Shown here: piece after piece, positions 1 to 6,535 of the stretch
Numbering within the stretch: position 1 is the stretch's first letter
Layout: the number at the start of each line of letters is the position of its first letter
The notes under the pieces: model-generated
Database searches by the model: none
Told to the model about the DNA's origin: nothing
The model's input: the letters and a program-made list of their open reading frames with translations, nothing else
NCBI GenBank assembly: GCA_016207865.1
Contig: JACQZD010000084.1
Location: forward strand, 1-10,828
Source: Nitrospirota bacterium
GTDB taxonomy: Bacteria > Nitrospirota > Thermodesulfovibrionia > UBA6902 > DSMQ01
DNA: 10,828 nt
Direction: 5' to 3'
Position numbers and translations under genes: made by a program

Positions 1-429
1 CTGAAAAAGATTGAGAAGATGAAGGAAGACGGCACGTACAAATTTCTGACCAAAAAGGAAGTTGCCAAACTTGAGACTGAAAGGCTGCGTCTTGAAAAAA
101 ACTTGCGCGGGGTAAAGGAGATGAACGCCCTGCCCGGCGCGCTTTTTATCGTGGACCCTAAAAAAGAAAGGATTGCCGTTGCCGAGGCAAAGAGGCTTTC
201 AATCCCCGTGGTCGCCATTGTGGACACTAACTGCGACCCTGATGAAATAGACTATCCCATACCGGGCAATGACGACGCAATAAGGTCCATAAAGCTCATT
301 ACCGCCAAAATTGCCGATGCATCCCTTGAAGGAAAGAGCATCCTTGATAAGACACTTACTGAAGCTTCCGAAAAAGAGGCCCTACAGAAAAAGATAACAG
401 AAGAAAATAAGGAGGAAGCGGCAGTATGA
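1..429 (+). CDS. rpsB: 30S ribosomal protein S2, C-terminal part (5' end outside window)
   Basis: Ribosomal protein uS2 sits on the solvent side of the 30S subunit and is needed to load S1. The reading frame is open from base 1, so the N-terminal portion lies upstream; 142 residues remain. Recognisable S2 features are the stretch GALFIVDPKKERIAVAEAKRL followed by PVVAIVDTNCDPDEIDYPIPGNDD and AIRSIKLI, the conserved core of the C-terminal half of the family. The extreme C-terminus is a charged Lys/Glu-rich tail, common and variable in this family. Its TGA stop overlaps the tsf ATG by four bases (ATGA), and the tsf Shine-Dalgarno sequence lies inside its last codons, so the two are translationally coupled. 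The rpsB-tsf order is conserved across bacteria. Identification is secure; only the missing start is unknown. Confidence 0.97.
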   Translation: MKKIEKMKEDGTYKFLTKKEVAKLETERLRLEKNLRGVKEMNALPGALFIVDPKKERIAVAEAKRLSIPVVAIVDTNCDPDEIDYPIPGNDDAIRSIKLITAKIADASLEGKSILDKTLTEASEKEALQKKITEENKEEAAV

Positions 430-1022
430 GTATAGACGCCAATGTCGTAAAAGAACTTAGAGAGCAGACAGGGGCAGGACTTATGGACTGCAAGAGGGCG
501 CTTACTGAAACAGGAGGCAGCATTGAGAAAGCGCTGGATGTGCTTAGGCAAAAAGGGCTTGCCACAGCCGCAAAAAAAGCAAGCAGGGAGGCCTCAGAGG
601 GGCTTATCGGCTCCTATATTCATATGGATAAACTCGGAGTCATGGTAGAGATAAACTGTGAAACTGATTTTGTCGCAAAGACTGATGATTTCAGGCAGTT
701 GACCAAGGACGTGGCTATGCATATTGCCGCCGCAAACCCGCCGTATCTGAAAAGGGAGGATATTCCCGCTGATGTTATAGCAAAAGAAAAAGAAATATAC
801 GCCTGTCAGATAACAGGGAAGCCTGCCCCGATTGTTGAAAAAATCGTAGAGGGCAAGCTGGAAAAATTTTATTCAGATACCTGCCTGATGGAGCAGGTCT
901 TTGTAAAAGACCCCGGGCAGAAGAAAAAAGTCAAAGACATAGTTCTGGATAAAATAGCAAAACTCGGTGAAAATATTGTCATTAAAAGATTTGTAAGATT
1001 TCAGCTCGGCGAGAAATGTTAG
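426..1022 (+). CDS. tsf: Elongation factor Ts
   Basis: EF-Ts is the cytosolic nucleotide exchange factor that releases GDP from EF-Tu. The 198-residue product starts with the N-terminal UBA-like domain and carries the signature TGAGLMDCKRAL at residues 15-26, then the core motif CETDFVAKTDDF around residues 78-89, where Asp and Phe contact the EF-Tu nucleotide pocket. The C-terminus has the family pattern LMEQVFVKDP followed by a coiled segment. It is the short form (about 200 residues, as in Thermus), lacking the second half of the core duplication found in the 280-residue E. coli protein. The start at 426 is supported by AAGGAGG at 409-415, ten bases upstream, and by the overlap with the rpsB stop. 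pyrH follows after three bases. Identification is secure. Confidence 0.97.
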   Translation: MSIDANVVKELREQTGAGLMDCKRALTETGGSIEKALDVLRQKGLATAAKKASREASEGLIGSYIHMDKLGVMVEINCETDFVAKTDDFRQLTKDVAMHIAAANPPYLKREDIPADVIAKEKEIYACQITGKPAPIVEKIVEGKLEKFYSDTCLMEQVFVKDPGQKKKVKDIVLDKIAKLGENIVIKRFVRFQLGEKC

Positions 1023-1025
1023 GGC

Positions 1026-1739
1026 ATGGCAAAAACTAAATACAAACGCGTTCTACTGAAGCTAAGCGGCGAGGCCTTTATGGGCAGTAAGAATTATGGA
1101 ATTGACCACATGGTCATCAGCTCCATAGCAGGCGAACTCAAGGCAGTCGCTTCCCGCGGGGTGCAGGTCGCTGTTGTCATAGGCGGCGGTAATATTTTCA
1201 GGGGGCTTGAGGCAAGCGCCGAAGGAATGGAAAGGGCTTCTGCGGATTATATGGGCATGCTGGCTACTGTGCTTAATGCCCTTGCGCTTCAGCACGCCCT
1301 TGAACGCATCGGCGTGGCCACAAGGGTGCAATCGGCAATAGAGATGCAGGAGCTTGCGGAGCCTTATATCAGAAGAAAAGCAGTACGGCATCTTGAAAAA
1401 GGCAGGGTAGTTATTTTTGCCGGCGGCACGGGCAATCCGTATTTTACCACTGACACCGCGGCGGCATTGAGGGCCATGGAAATCGGCGCACAGGTTATTT
1501 TCAAGGCTACAAAAGTGGACGGCGTTTACAGCAGTGACCCGATGAAAGACCGGAAGGCTAAAAAATTTCCAGAGATTAAATATATTGACGTACTTAAAAA
1601 AGGACTCCACGTTATGGATTCCACGGCAATTTCCCTGTGTATGGACAATAAACTCCCGATAATCGTATTCAGCCTGAGAGAAAAGGGCAATATCAAAAAA
1701 ATCCTGGAAGGCAAAAAAATCGGGACATTGATCAGTTGA
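1026..1739 (+). CDS. pyrH: Uridylate kinase (UMP kinase)
   Basis: PyrH phosphorylates UMP to UDP with ATP in the cytosol, in pyrimidine nucleotide synthesis; the bacterial enzyme is a hexamer of the amino-acid-kinase fold and usually GTP-activated. The 237-residue length is normal. Visible motifs are the N-terminal phosphate loop LLKLSGEAF (residues 10-18), the UMP-binding loop VIGGGNIFRG (51-60), and FAGGTGNPYFTTDTAAALRA (131-150) followed by KATKVDGVYSSDP (160-172) for nucleotide binding. Its ATG lies three bases after the tsf stop. No clear Shine-Dalgarno sequence is present, only a weak TTAGGG, so translation probably depends on coupling to tsf. The gene ends with tandem stops, TGA then TAA. 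Identification is secure. Confidence 0.97.
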   Translation: MAKTKYKRVLLKLSGEAFMGSKNYGIDHMVISSIAGELKAVASRGVQVAVVIGGGNIFRGLEASAEGMERASADYMGMLATVLNALALQHALERIGVATRVQSAIEMQELAEPYIRRKAVRHLEKGRVVIFAGGTGNPYFTTDTAAALRAMEIGAQVIFKATKVDGVYSSDPMKDRKAKKFPEIKYIDVLKKGLHVMDSTAISLCMDNKLPIIVFSLREKGNIKKILEGKKIGTLIS

Positions 1740-1765
1740 TAACTCATTGAGGGGGTGAAATTCCC

Positions 1766-2323
1766 ATGCAGGCAGAAGTAAAGAAAAGACTTACCGAAAA
1801 GATGGAAAAGACGCTTGAGGCGCTTAAAAAAGACCTCGCAAGCATAAGGACCGGCAGGGCGTCGCTTTCAATATTAGACGGGCTGACAGTTGATTACTAC
1901 GGGACGCCTACGCCTCTTAATCAGGTCGCAACCTTAGCAGTGCCAGAAAGCAGGCTGATTACCATTCAGCCGTGGGAGCCCAAGTTAATACCTGAAATTG
2001 AGAAAGCCATACAAAAATCAGACCTCGGCTTAAATCCGGCCAATGACGGAAAGACAGTCCGCGTCCCAATCCCTCCGCTTACAGAGGAGCGCAGGCAGCA
2101 GATTATCAAGCATGTGCACAAAAGGGCTGAGGAGGCAAGGGTTGCCGTAAGAAACATCCGCCGTGACGGCAACGATGAAATGAAAAAACTACAGAAGGAA
2201 AAGCACATAAGCGAAGATGACGTCAAAAAATCAACAGAGGAGATACAGAAAATTACTGATGGTTATATAAAAAGAATTGATGAAATCATGTCCCATAAAG
2301 AAAAAGAACTGATGGAAATATAG
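1766..2323 (+). CDS. frr: Ribosome recycling factor
   Basis: RRF works with EF-G to split the post-termination ribosome. The 185 residues match the family length. The long helix bundle of domain I frames the sequence, with the conserved RTGRAS at residues 28-33; domain II follows with VDYYGTPTPLNQVA and IQPWEP, and the return helix contains PIPPLTEERR and RNIRRDGND. All key family motifs are in place. The start is set by GAGGGGGTGA at 1749-1758, seven bases before ATG. It completes the widely conserved rpsB-tsf-pyrH-frr block. In many bacteria uppS and cdsA follow; here gap follows after 40 AT-rich bases that contain AAAAATTTTT but no convincing terminator, so read-through is likely. Identification is secure. 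Confidence 0.97.
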   Translation: MQAEVKKRLTEKMEKTLEALKKDLASIRTGRASLSILDGLTVDYYGTPTPLNQVATLAVPESRLITIQPWEPKLIPEIEKAIQKSDLGLNPANDGKTVRVPIPPLTEERRQQIIKHVHKRAEEARVAVRNIRRDGNDEMKKLQKEKHISEDDVKKSTEEIQKITDGYIKRIDEIMSHKEKELMEI

Positions 2324-2363
2324 AACAAAAATTTTTAACTTTTAATTATCTAAAGGGGGTTTT

Positions 2364-3368
2364 ATGGCAATACGTGTTGGCATTAACGGTTTTGGGAGGA
2401 TTGGAAGGAATTTTCTAAGGACCTGTCTCGGGGAAAACGGAATTGATATTGTATGCATTAACGACCTCACTGACGCAAAGACGCTGGCGCACCTTCTCAA
2501 ATACGACTCTATCCATGGTATCTGCAAAGCTGACATAAAAGTAAAGGATAACAGCATTGCCGTAAACGGAAAGGAGATAAAGGTTACTGCAATCAGCGAC
2601 CCGGCACAGCTTCCGTGGAAGGATATGAAGGTTGATGTAGTTCTTGAATCAACCGGCAGGTTTGTGGATAAGGACAGCACCTCTAAGCATTTGGCGGCAG
2701 GAGCCGGATGGGTAATCATATCAGCGCCTGCAAAAGACCCTGATGCAACCGTCTGCATGGGCGTCAATGAAGAAACGCTTGATGTCAAAAAACACAAGAT
2801 TATCTCCAATGCCTCATGCACGACAAACTGCCTGGCCCCGATGGCAAAGGTAATTCATCAGAAATTCACAATCAAACGCGGATTGATGACCACCATACAT
2901 TCGTACACCAATGACCAGAGAATCCTGGACTTTCCGCACAAAGACTTAAGAAGGGCCAGGGCTGCCGCAGTCTCAATGATACCTACAACAACAGGCGCGG
3001 CAAAGGCAGTCGGGCTTGTACTGCCTGCATTAAAAGGAAAACTTGACGGCATGGCCATCAGGGTGCCTGCGCCCAATGTCTCTGTGGTGGACCTCGTTGC
3101 CGAGGTTGAAAAACCGGCCACCGCAGAAACCGTAAACGCCGCCCTGAAAGAAGCTGCCGAAGGCGCGCTTAAGGGAATTTTGCAGTATTGCGACGAGCCG
3201 CTTGTATCAATTGATTTTAATGGAAATCCTCATTCATCCATAGTTGACGCAGCGCTTACAAAAGTCCTTGAAGGACAGATGGTCAAGGTCCTTTCATGGT
3301 ATGACAATGAATGGGGATACAGCAGCCGCATCAAAGATTTAATCCTCTACATGGCAGGCAAAAAGTGA
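2364..3368 (+). CDS. gap: Type I glyceraldehyde-3-phosphate dehydrogenase
   Basis: GapA interconverts glyceraldehyde 3-phosphate and 1,3-bisphosphoglycerate with NAD+ in cytosolic glycolysis or gluconeogenesis. The 334 residues are full length. The N-terminal Rossmann motif is VGINGFGRIGRN; Asp34 in NDLTD is the residue usually associated with NAD preference. The active site is SNASCTTNCLAP with catalytic Cys152, and the partner His179 lies in TTIHSYTNDQ. The phosphate-binding region RRARAAAVSMIPTTTGAA and the C-terminal WYDNEWGYS are conserved. One small departure is GAGWVIISAP, where the family usually has a basic residue before the VIISAP strand. AAAGGGGGT at 2352-2360 supports the start. 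Its TGA overlaps the pgk ATG by one base (TGATG), a coupled gap-pgk pair; no tpiA follows. Confidence 0.97.
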   Translation: MAIRVGINGFGRIGRNFLRTCLGENGIDIVCINDLTDAKTLAHLLKYDSIHGICKADIKVKDNSIAVNGKEIKVTAISDPAQLPWKDMKVDVVLESTGRFVDKDSTSKHLAAGAGWVIISAPAKDPDATVCMGVNEETLDVKKHKIISNASCTTNCLAPMAKVIHQKFTIKRGLMTTIHSYTNDQRILDFPHKDLRRARAAAVSMIPTTTGAAKAVGLVLPALKGKLDGMAIRVPAPNVSVVDLVAEVEKPATAETVNAALKEAAEGALKGILQYCDEPLVSIDFNGNPHSSIVDAALTKVLEGQMVKVLSWYDNEWGYSSRIKDLILYMAGKK

Positions 3369-4594
3369 TGAAGACTAACCATTCAGAGCCGATAAAGGGA
3401 GTTTTAAACAAGCTTACCCTCGCAGACTTGAGTATTAAAGGGAAGCGGCTTTTCATCCGCGCAGATTTTAATGTGCCTCTTGACGAAGACCTCAATATCA
3501 CGGATGACAGGAGAATACGCTCAACCATACCAACAATAAATTACGCGATTGATGAAGGCGCTAAATTAATCCTTACCTCTCATCTCGGAAGGCCCAAGGG
3601 CAAGGTGGATAAGCGGTATAGCCTTGCGCCTGTTGCCAAGAGGCTTCAGCGTCTTATAAAAAAAGAGGTTGTTTTTTTGCCGGACTGCATGGGACCTGAG
3701 GTTGAGGAAGCTGTAAAAAATATGAAGGAAGGCGACATCATACTCCTTGAAAACCTGAGATTTCATCCTGAAGAAGAAAAAAATGACGAGGCCTTCAGCA
3801 AAAAACTGGCAGGTCTTGCGGATTATTACATAAATGACGCATTCGGAGCGGCGCACAGGAGTCATGCCTCAACCGTCGGCATAACAAAATTCCTTCCCTC
3901 TGCCGCAGGCTTCCTTTTACGCAAAGAGATTGAATACCTGCAGGGTGTTGTAAATTCACCGGTCAGGCCGTTCGTGGCTCTTCTGGGCGGCGCAAAGGTA
4001 TCAGGGAAAATCGGGGTGCTCGGAAACCTTGAGAGCAAGGTGGATAAAGTAATAATAGGCGGCGGCATGGCATACACTTTTTTAAAGGCCATGGGATATT
4101 GAGTCGGAGACTCGCTTGTTGAAGATGAAATGCTGGACCTTGCAAACAAGATAAAAGAAAAACTCACGGCCAAGGGCGTAAAGTTTTACCTGCCGGTAGA
4201 CAGCGTTATTGCCCAGAGCGTTGAGCCGGGCGCTGAAACAAAGATCGTCCCTGTTCAGGAAATACCCAAAGGCTGGCGGGCGCTTGATATCGGACCTGCC
4301 TCAGTCAGGCTTTTTTCAGAGGCGCTCGGCAATGCAAAGACCATATTATGGAATGGACCCATGGGGGTTTTTGAAATAGATGCTTTTTCACGCGGGACCT
4401 TTGCGCTTGCGCGCTCGGTTGCAGACGCCTATGCCCTTACAATCGTAGGCGGAGGCGACACCGACCTTGCCGTAAGCAAGGCAGGGGTTTCCCCTGAAAG
4501 CATCTCTTTCATCTCAACAGGCGGGGGCGCAGCGCTTCAGCTTCTTGAGGGCAAAGACCTGCCGGGCATAGCAGCGCTCACGGATAAGACGTAA
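3368..4594 (+). CDS. pgk: Phosphoglycerate kinase, interrupted by an in-frame TGA at codon 245
   Basis: PGK transfers phosphate between 1,3-bisphosphoglycerate and ADP. The frame encodes 408 positions including the internal stop at 4100-4102. N-terminal domain motifs are RADFNVPLD, SHLGRPKG and ENLRFHPEEEKND, followed by YINDAFGAAHRSHAST. The hinge and nucleotide domain show LLGGAKVSGKIGV and GGGMAYTFLKAMGY, then the stop, then VGDSLVEDE, WNGPMGVFE, GGGDTDLAV and ISTGGGAALQLLEGK. Frame and homology continue without a break across the stop, so this is one gene changed at one codon, not two genes. A GGA-to-TGA change restoring Gly is one simple origin; a sequencing error is another. The ATG at 3368 overlaps the gap stop and adds roughly 15 residues before the usual NKLTLADL start; no nearer in-frame start exists. 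GGGDTD replaces the commoner GGGDS/T-xAA. As written it would yield a truncated, inactive 244-residue protein unless TGA is read through. Confidence 0.9.
4100..4113 (+). other. In-frame TGA codon of pgk with short hairpin
   Basis: TGA at 4100-4102 is in phase with both halves of pgk. The bases GAGTC (4101-4105) and GACTC (4109-4113) form a perfect 5 bp stem with a GGA loop that includes the last two bases of the stop. The stem is too short and begins too early to resemble a bacterial SECIS element, and the position is not catalytic in PGK, so selenocysteine insertion is not supported. TGA serves as an ordinary stop for rpsB, pyrH, gap and the AhbD-like gene, which argues against a recoded genetic code. 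Confidence 0.6.
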
Positions 4595-4623
4595 AAATAC
4601 CGTAATCAGTAATGAGTGATGAG

Positions 4624-4712
4624 TAGTCGCAGACTTTAGTCTGCTTTGCAGATATCTGAAAATTCAGAGTATTAGTTAACTATATATAAGTTTAGCCTAA
4701 GGTCTGCGGCTA
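4624..4712. repeat. Foldback (inverted repeat) element between convergent pgk and smpB
   Basis: Arms at 4624-4641 (TAGTCGCAGACTTTAGTC) and 4695-4712 (GCCTAAGGTCTGCGGCTA) are inverted copies matching at 15 of 18 positions, two of the differences allowing G-U pairs in RNA. The left arm itself contains the hairpin GCAGAC-TTTA-GTCTGC (4629-4644). The spacer has further palindromes, TCTGAA-AA-TTCAGA (4655-4668) and TAGTTAACTA (4673-4682). A TAATGAGTGATGAGTAG-like run precedes it. It looks like a small dispersed REP or MITE-type element. It may also end transcription from both sides, but no T-run follows. The whole 4595-4752 gap has no gene. Confidence 0.55.
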
Positions 4713-4752
4713 TGTGATAAAAATGATAGCGGGATTAATTTTAGTGGTATAA

Positions 4753-5202
4753 TTATTTGTTGTGCCTTAAGTGCCTTTCTATCTCCCTCTTTGCCTCTTT
4801 TTTCTTTATCTCCTCTCTTTTTTCATACTGCCTCTTGCCCTTGCATAAACCGATCTCAACCTTTGCCCTGCCTTTTTTAAAATACATCTTAAGGGGAATG
4901 AGCGTAAGCCCTTTTTGAGTGAGCTTGCCCCAGAGTTTTTGTATCTCCTGCTTGTGAAGGAGCAGTTTCCTTGTCCTTAACGGGTCATGGTTCAGAATAT
5001 TGCCGTGGGTATAGGGGCTTATGTGGCAGTTAAGCAGAAAAGCCTCGTTGTTTTTTATTATGACATAGCTGTCCTTAAGATTAGCCTTGCCGTCACGCAG
5101 GGACTTTACCTCTGTGCCTAAAAGCGAGATGCCTGCCTCATAGGTCTCCTCTATGAAGTAATCGTGATAAGCCTTGCGGTTGGTGCCGACTACAGGTTCC
5201 AT
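4753..5202 (-). CDS. smpB: SsrA-binding protein SmpB
   Basis: SmpB binds tmRNA and takes it to stalled ribosomes for trans-translation. The 149-residue product has the complete family pattern: NRKAYHDYFIEETYEAGISLLGTEVKSLR near the N-terminus, ANLKDSYV, FLLNCHISPYTHGN, HDPLRTRKLLLHK, and GLTLIPLKMYFKKGRAKVEIGLCKGKRQYEKRE, ending in the basic tail EAKREIERHLRHNK that folds as a helix in the mRNA channel. It is convergent with pgk and divergent from hemW. The ATG at 5200-5202 has no Shine-Dalgarno sequence, but a perfect extended -10 box (TGATATAAT) ends seven bases before it, so the mRNA is probably leaderless. No ssrA (tmRNA) gene was seen in the window. Identification is secure. Confidence 0.97.
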   Translation of the reverse strand: MEPVVGTNRKAYHDYFIEETYEAGISLLGTEVKSLRDGKANLKDSYVIIKNNEAFLLNCHISPYTHGNILNHDPLRTRKLLLHKQEIQKLWGKLTQKGLTLIPLKMYFKKGRAKVEIGLCKGKRQYEKREEIKKKEAKREIERHLRHNK

Positions 5203-5209
5203 GATGCTG

Positions 5210-5218
5210 ATTATATCA
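5210..5218 (-). promoter_or_regulatory. Extended -10 promoter of smpB, probably leaderless
   Basis: On the minus strand TGATATAAT is a perfect TGn extended -10 box. It ends seven bases before the smpB ATG, placing the expected start of transcription at or next to the A of ATG. No good -35 hexamer lies 17 bases upstream (CTAATT), as is usual for extended -10 promoters. There is no ribosome binding site in the seven bases. Confidence 0.55.
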
Positions 5219-5247
5219 CATTAAAACAACAGAATTAGCTTGATCTT

Positions 5248-5256
5248 TGTTAAAAT
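5248..5256 (+). promoter_or_regulatory. Extended -10 promoter of hemW, probably leaderless
   Basis: TGTTAAAAT is a TGn extended -10 box. It ends five bases before the hemW ATG at 5262. No ribosome binding site or clear -35 is present. The same nine bases occur before the AhbD-like gene at 6521-6529. It lies back to back with the smpB promoter in a 59-base divergent region. Confidence 0.5.
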
Positions 5257-5261
5257 TATCC

Positions 5262-6473
5262 ATGCAGTCCCTTTATGTCCACATCCCGTTTTGCTTAAAA
5301 AAATGCATCTACTGCGATTTTGTGTCAGGCATCTATAACCCCGCAAAGGCAGATGCTTATATTGAGGCGCTGAAAAAAGAGATTCAAAATATCTCTGATG
5401 CAATTTACCCCTCCTCCGTCCATCTCCCCGGCACATCAACCCTTTACATCGGCGGCGGTACGCCTACGGCGCTTTCAACAGAGTGCCTGACTGATTTAAT
5501 CACAAATATCTTTGCACATTTTAATTTTAAATCCCCCCATCCCCCCTTTAATAAGGGGGGACAAGAGCGGGGTAAAAATTATGAGGCAACGATTGAGGCA
5601 AATCCCGGGACCGTTGACAGAACAAAACTCTCAGCGATTTTATCCTCAGGCATTAACAGATTGAGCATCGGCGTTCAGTCTTTTGATGACAACGCGCTTG
5701 CCTGCCTCGGCAGGCTGCACACGGCGGAAGACGCAGAGCGTGCGGTTCTGCTTGCCGGAGAAGCAGGTTTTAAAAATATCGGGATAGACCTCATCTATGC
5801 CATACCCGGGCAGGGTATGGCAGGCTGGGAAAAAACGCTTAAAAAGGCAGTAAGTCTTAAGCTTCAGCACATATCGGCTTACGAGCTGACAGTAGAAAAA
5901 GGGACTATGCTCTATGAGTACATAAAAAATCCCCCAATCCCCCCTTTGACAAAGGGGGGCAAGGGGGGATTTTTGGATGAAGAAAAAATAATTGAAATGT
6001 ATAACTATGCAATAGATTATCTGACGTCTGAGGGCTATATTCATTATGAAATTTCAAATTTCTCCCTGCCCGGTTACCAGTGCAGACACAATCTGAATTA
6101 CTGGCAGAGGGGTGAATATTACGGCGCAGGCACAGGCGCAAGCTCATTTATTAATGGAAAGCGCCTTCACAATACTGAACGGATTGATGATTACATAAAA
6201 CTCATATCAGCGAATAAAAGTCCGGTTAAGGACACAGAAGTGATTACGAAGGAACAGGCTCTCAGTGAGGCAATATTCCTCGGCCTGAGACAGACAGAGG
6301 GGATAAATGCAGACTTTTTTAGTCAAAAATATGGCAAAGACCTTTTGGCATATTACCGGAAGGAGATAGCAGAATTAGAAGATGCCGGGCTTCTTGCATT
6401 TAAAGGCAATCATCTGAGGCTTACAAGAAAAGGCATCCTTTTGTCCAACGAAGTATTCAAAAAATTTATGTAA
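5262..6473 (+). CDS. hemW: HemW, heme chaperone (HemN-like radical SAM protein)
   Basis: HemW is a radical SAM protein once annotated as oxygen-independent coproporphyrinogen oxidase, now known as a heme-binding chaperone that delivers heme to respiratory enzymes. The [4Fe-4S] motif is HIPFCLKKCIYCDF, Cys11, Cys15 and Cys18 (CxxxCxxC). SAM-binding GGGTPT, the EANPGT strand, INRLSIGVQSF, and DLIYAIPGQ follow in order. Near the C-terminus HNLNYW is the HemW signature that separates it from true HemN. The 403 residues exceed the usual 375-380 because two palindromic repeats are inserted in frame, at residues 91-105 and 222-238, both in loops. A TTG at 5247 could extend the frame but lies over the -10 box; ATG at 5262 begins directly with MQSLYVHIPFC, the normal family start. 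The AhbD-like gene follows after 62 bases. Confidence 0.94.
   Translation: MQSLYVHIPFCLKKCIYCDFVSGIYNPAKADAYIEALKKEIQNISDAIYPSSVHLPGTSTLYIGGGTPTALSTECLTDLITNIFAHFNFKSPHPPFNKGGQERGKNYEATIEANPGTVDRTKLSAILSSGINRLSIGVQSFDDNALACLGRLHTAEDAERAVLLAGEAGFKNIGIDLIYAIPGQGMAGWEKTLKKAVSLKLQHISAYELTVEKGTMLYEYIKNPPIPPLTKGGKGGFLDEEKIIEMYNYAIDYLTSEGYIHYEISNFSLPGYQCRHNLNYWQRGEYYGAGTGASSFINGKRLHNTERIDDYIKLISANKSPVKDTEVITKEQALSEAIFLGLRQTEGINADFFSQKYGKDLLAYYRKEIAELEDAGLLAFKGNHLRLTRKGILLSNEVFKKFM
5529..5576 (+). repeat. C/G-rich palindromic repeat inserted in frame in hemW, copy 1
   Basis: CCCCCCTT (5541-5548) and AAGGGGGG (5553-5560) form an 8 bp stem with a TAAT loop, flanked by a second, weaker pair of C-rich and G-rich arms next to A/T runs. 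In the hemW frame it encodes residues 91-105 (SPHPPFNKGGQERGK), absent from ordinary HemW proteins, between a helix and the strand carrying EANPG. It is related to copy 2 at 5925-5974 but more degraded in its outer arms. Confidence 0.75.
5925..5974 (+). repeat. C/G-rich palindromic repeat inserted in frame in hemW, copy 2
   Basis: The 50-base element is a two-tier palindrome. Outer arms AAAAATCCCCC (5925-5935) and GGGGGATTTTT (5964-5974) are perfect, and inner arms CCCCCCTTT (5939-5947) and AAAGGGGGG (5951-5959) pair around a GAC loop. In frame it encodes KNPPIPPLTKGGKGGFL, residues 222-238, in a loop between TMLYEYI and the EEKIIEMYNYAIDYL helix. The element length keeps the hemW frame and adds no stop. 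Confidence 0.85.
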
Positions 6474-6520
6474 GTCCTGTTGAAAACAATGCTTCTAACG
6501 GGATAAACCCATCTGCTCTA

Positions 6521-6529
6521 TGTTAAAAT
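6521..6529 (+). promoter_or_regulatory. Extended -10 promoter of the AhbD-like gene, probably leaderless
   Basis: TGTTAAAAT, identical to the box before hemW, ends six bases before the ATG at 6536. No Shine-Dalgarno sequence or clear -35 is visible. The position predicts transcription starting at the A of ATG and a separate transcript for this gene and hemE, although read-through from hemW is possible. Confidence 0.5.
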
Positions 6530-6535
6530 ACAAAA

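Noticed and set aside
1062..1610. Long minus-strand frame inside pyrH
   Set aside because: It is the antisense shadow of a well-conserved gene with no start signal or recognisable motif.
3311..3367. Upstream extension of the pgk frame into gap
   Set aside because: It overlaps the conserved end of gap, adds unrelated residues (MGIQQPHQRF...), and has no ribosome binding site; the ATG at 3368 overlapping the gap stop is the natural start.
4100..4140. Selenocysteine insertion at the pgk TGA
   Set aside because: The only hairpin is 5 bp, includes part of the stop codon and lacks SECIS features; the residue is not catalytic and no selenocysteine genes are seen.
4130..4594. A separate gene starting at ATG 4130
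   Set aside because: It is the C-terminal half of PGK, in the same frame as the first half, and has no Shine-Dalgarno sequence; treated as one interrupted gene.
5247..5261. TTG start for hemW
   Set aside because: The TTG overlaps the predicted -10 box, and family members start next to the SLYVHIPFC segment encoded from ATG 5262.
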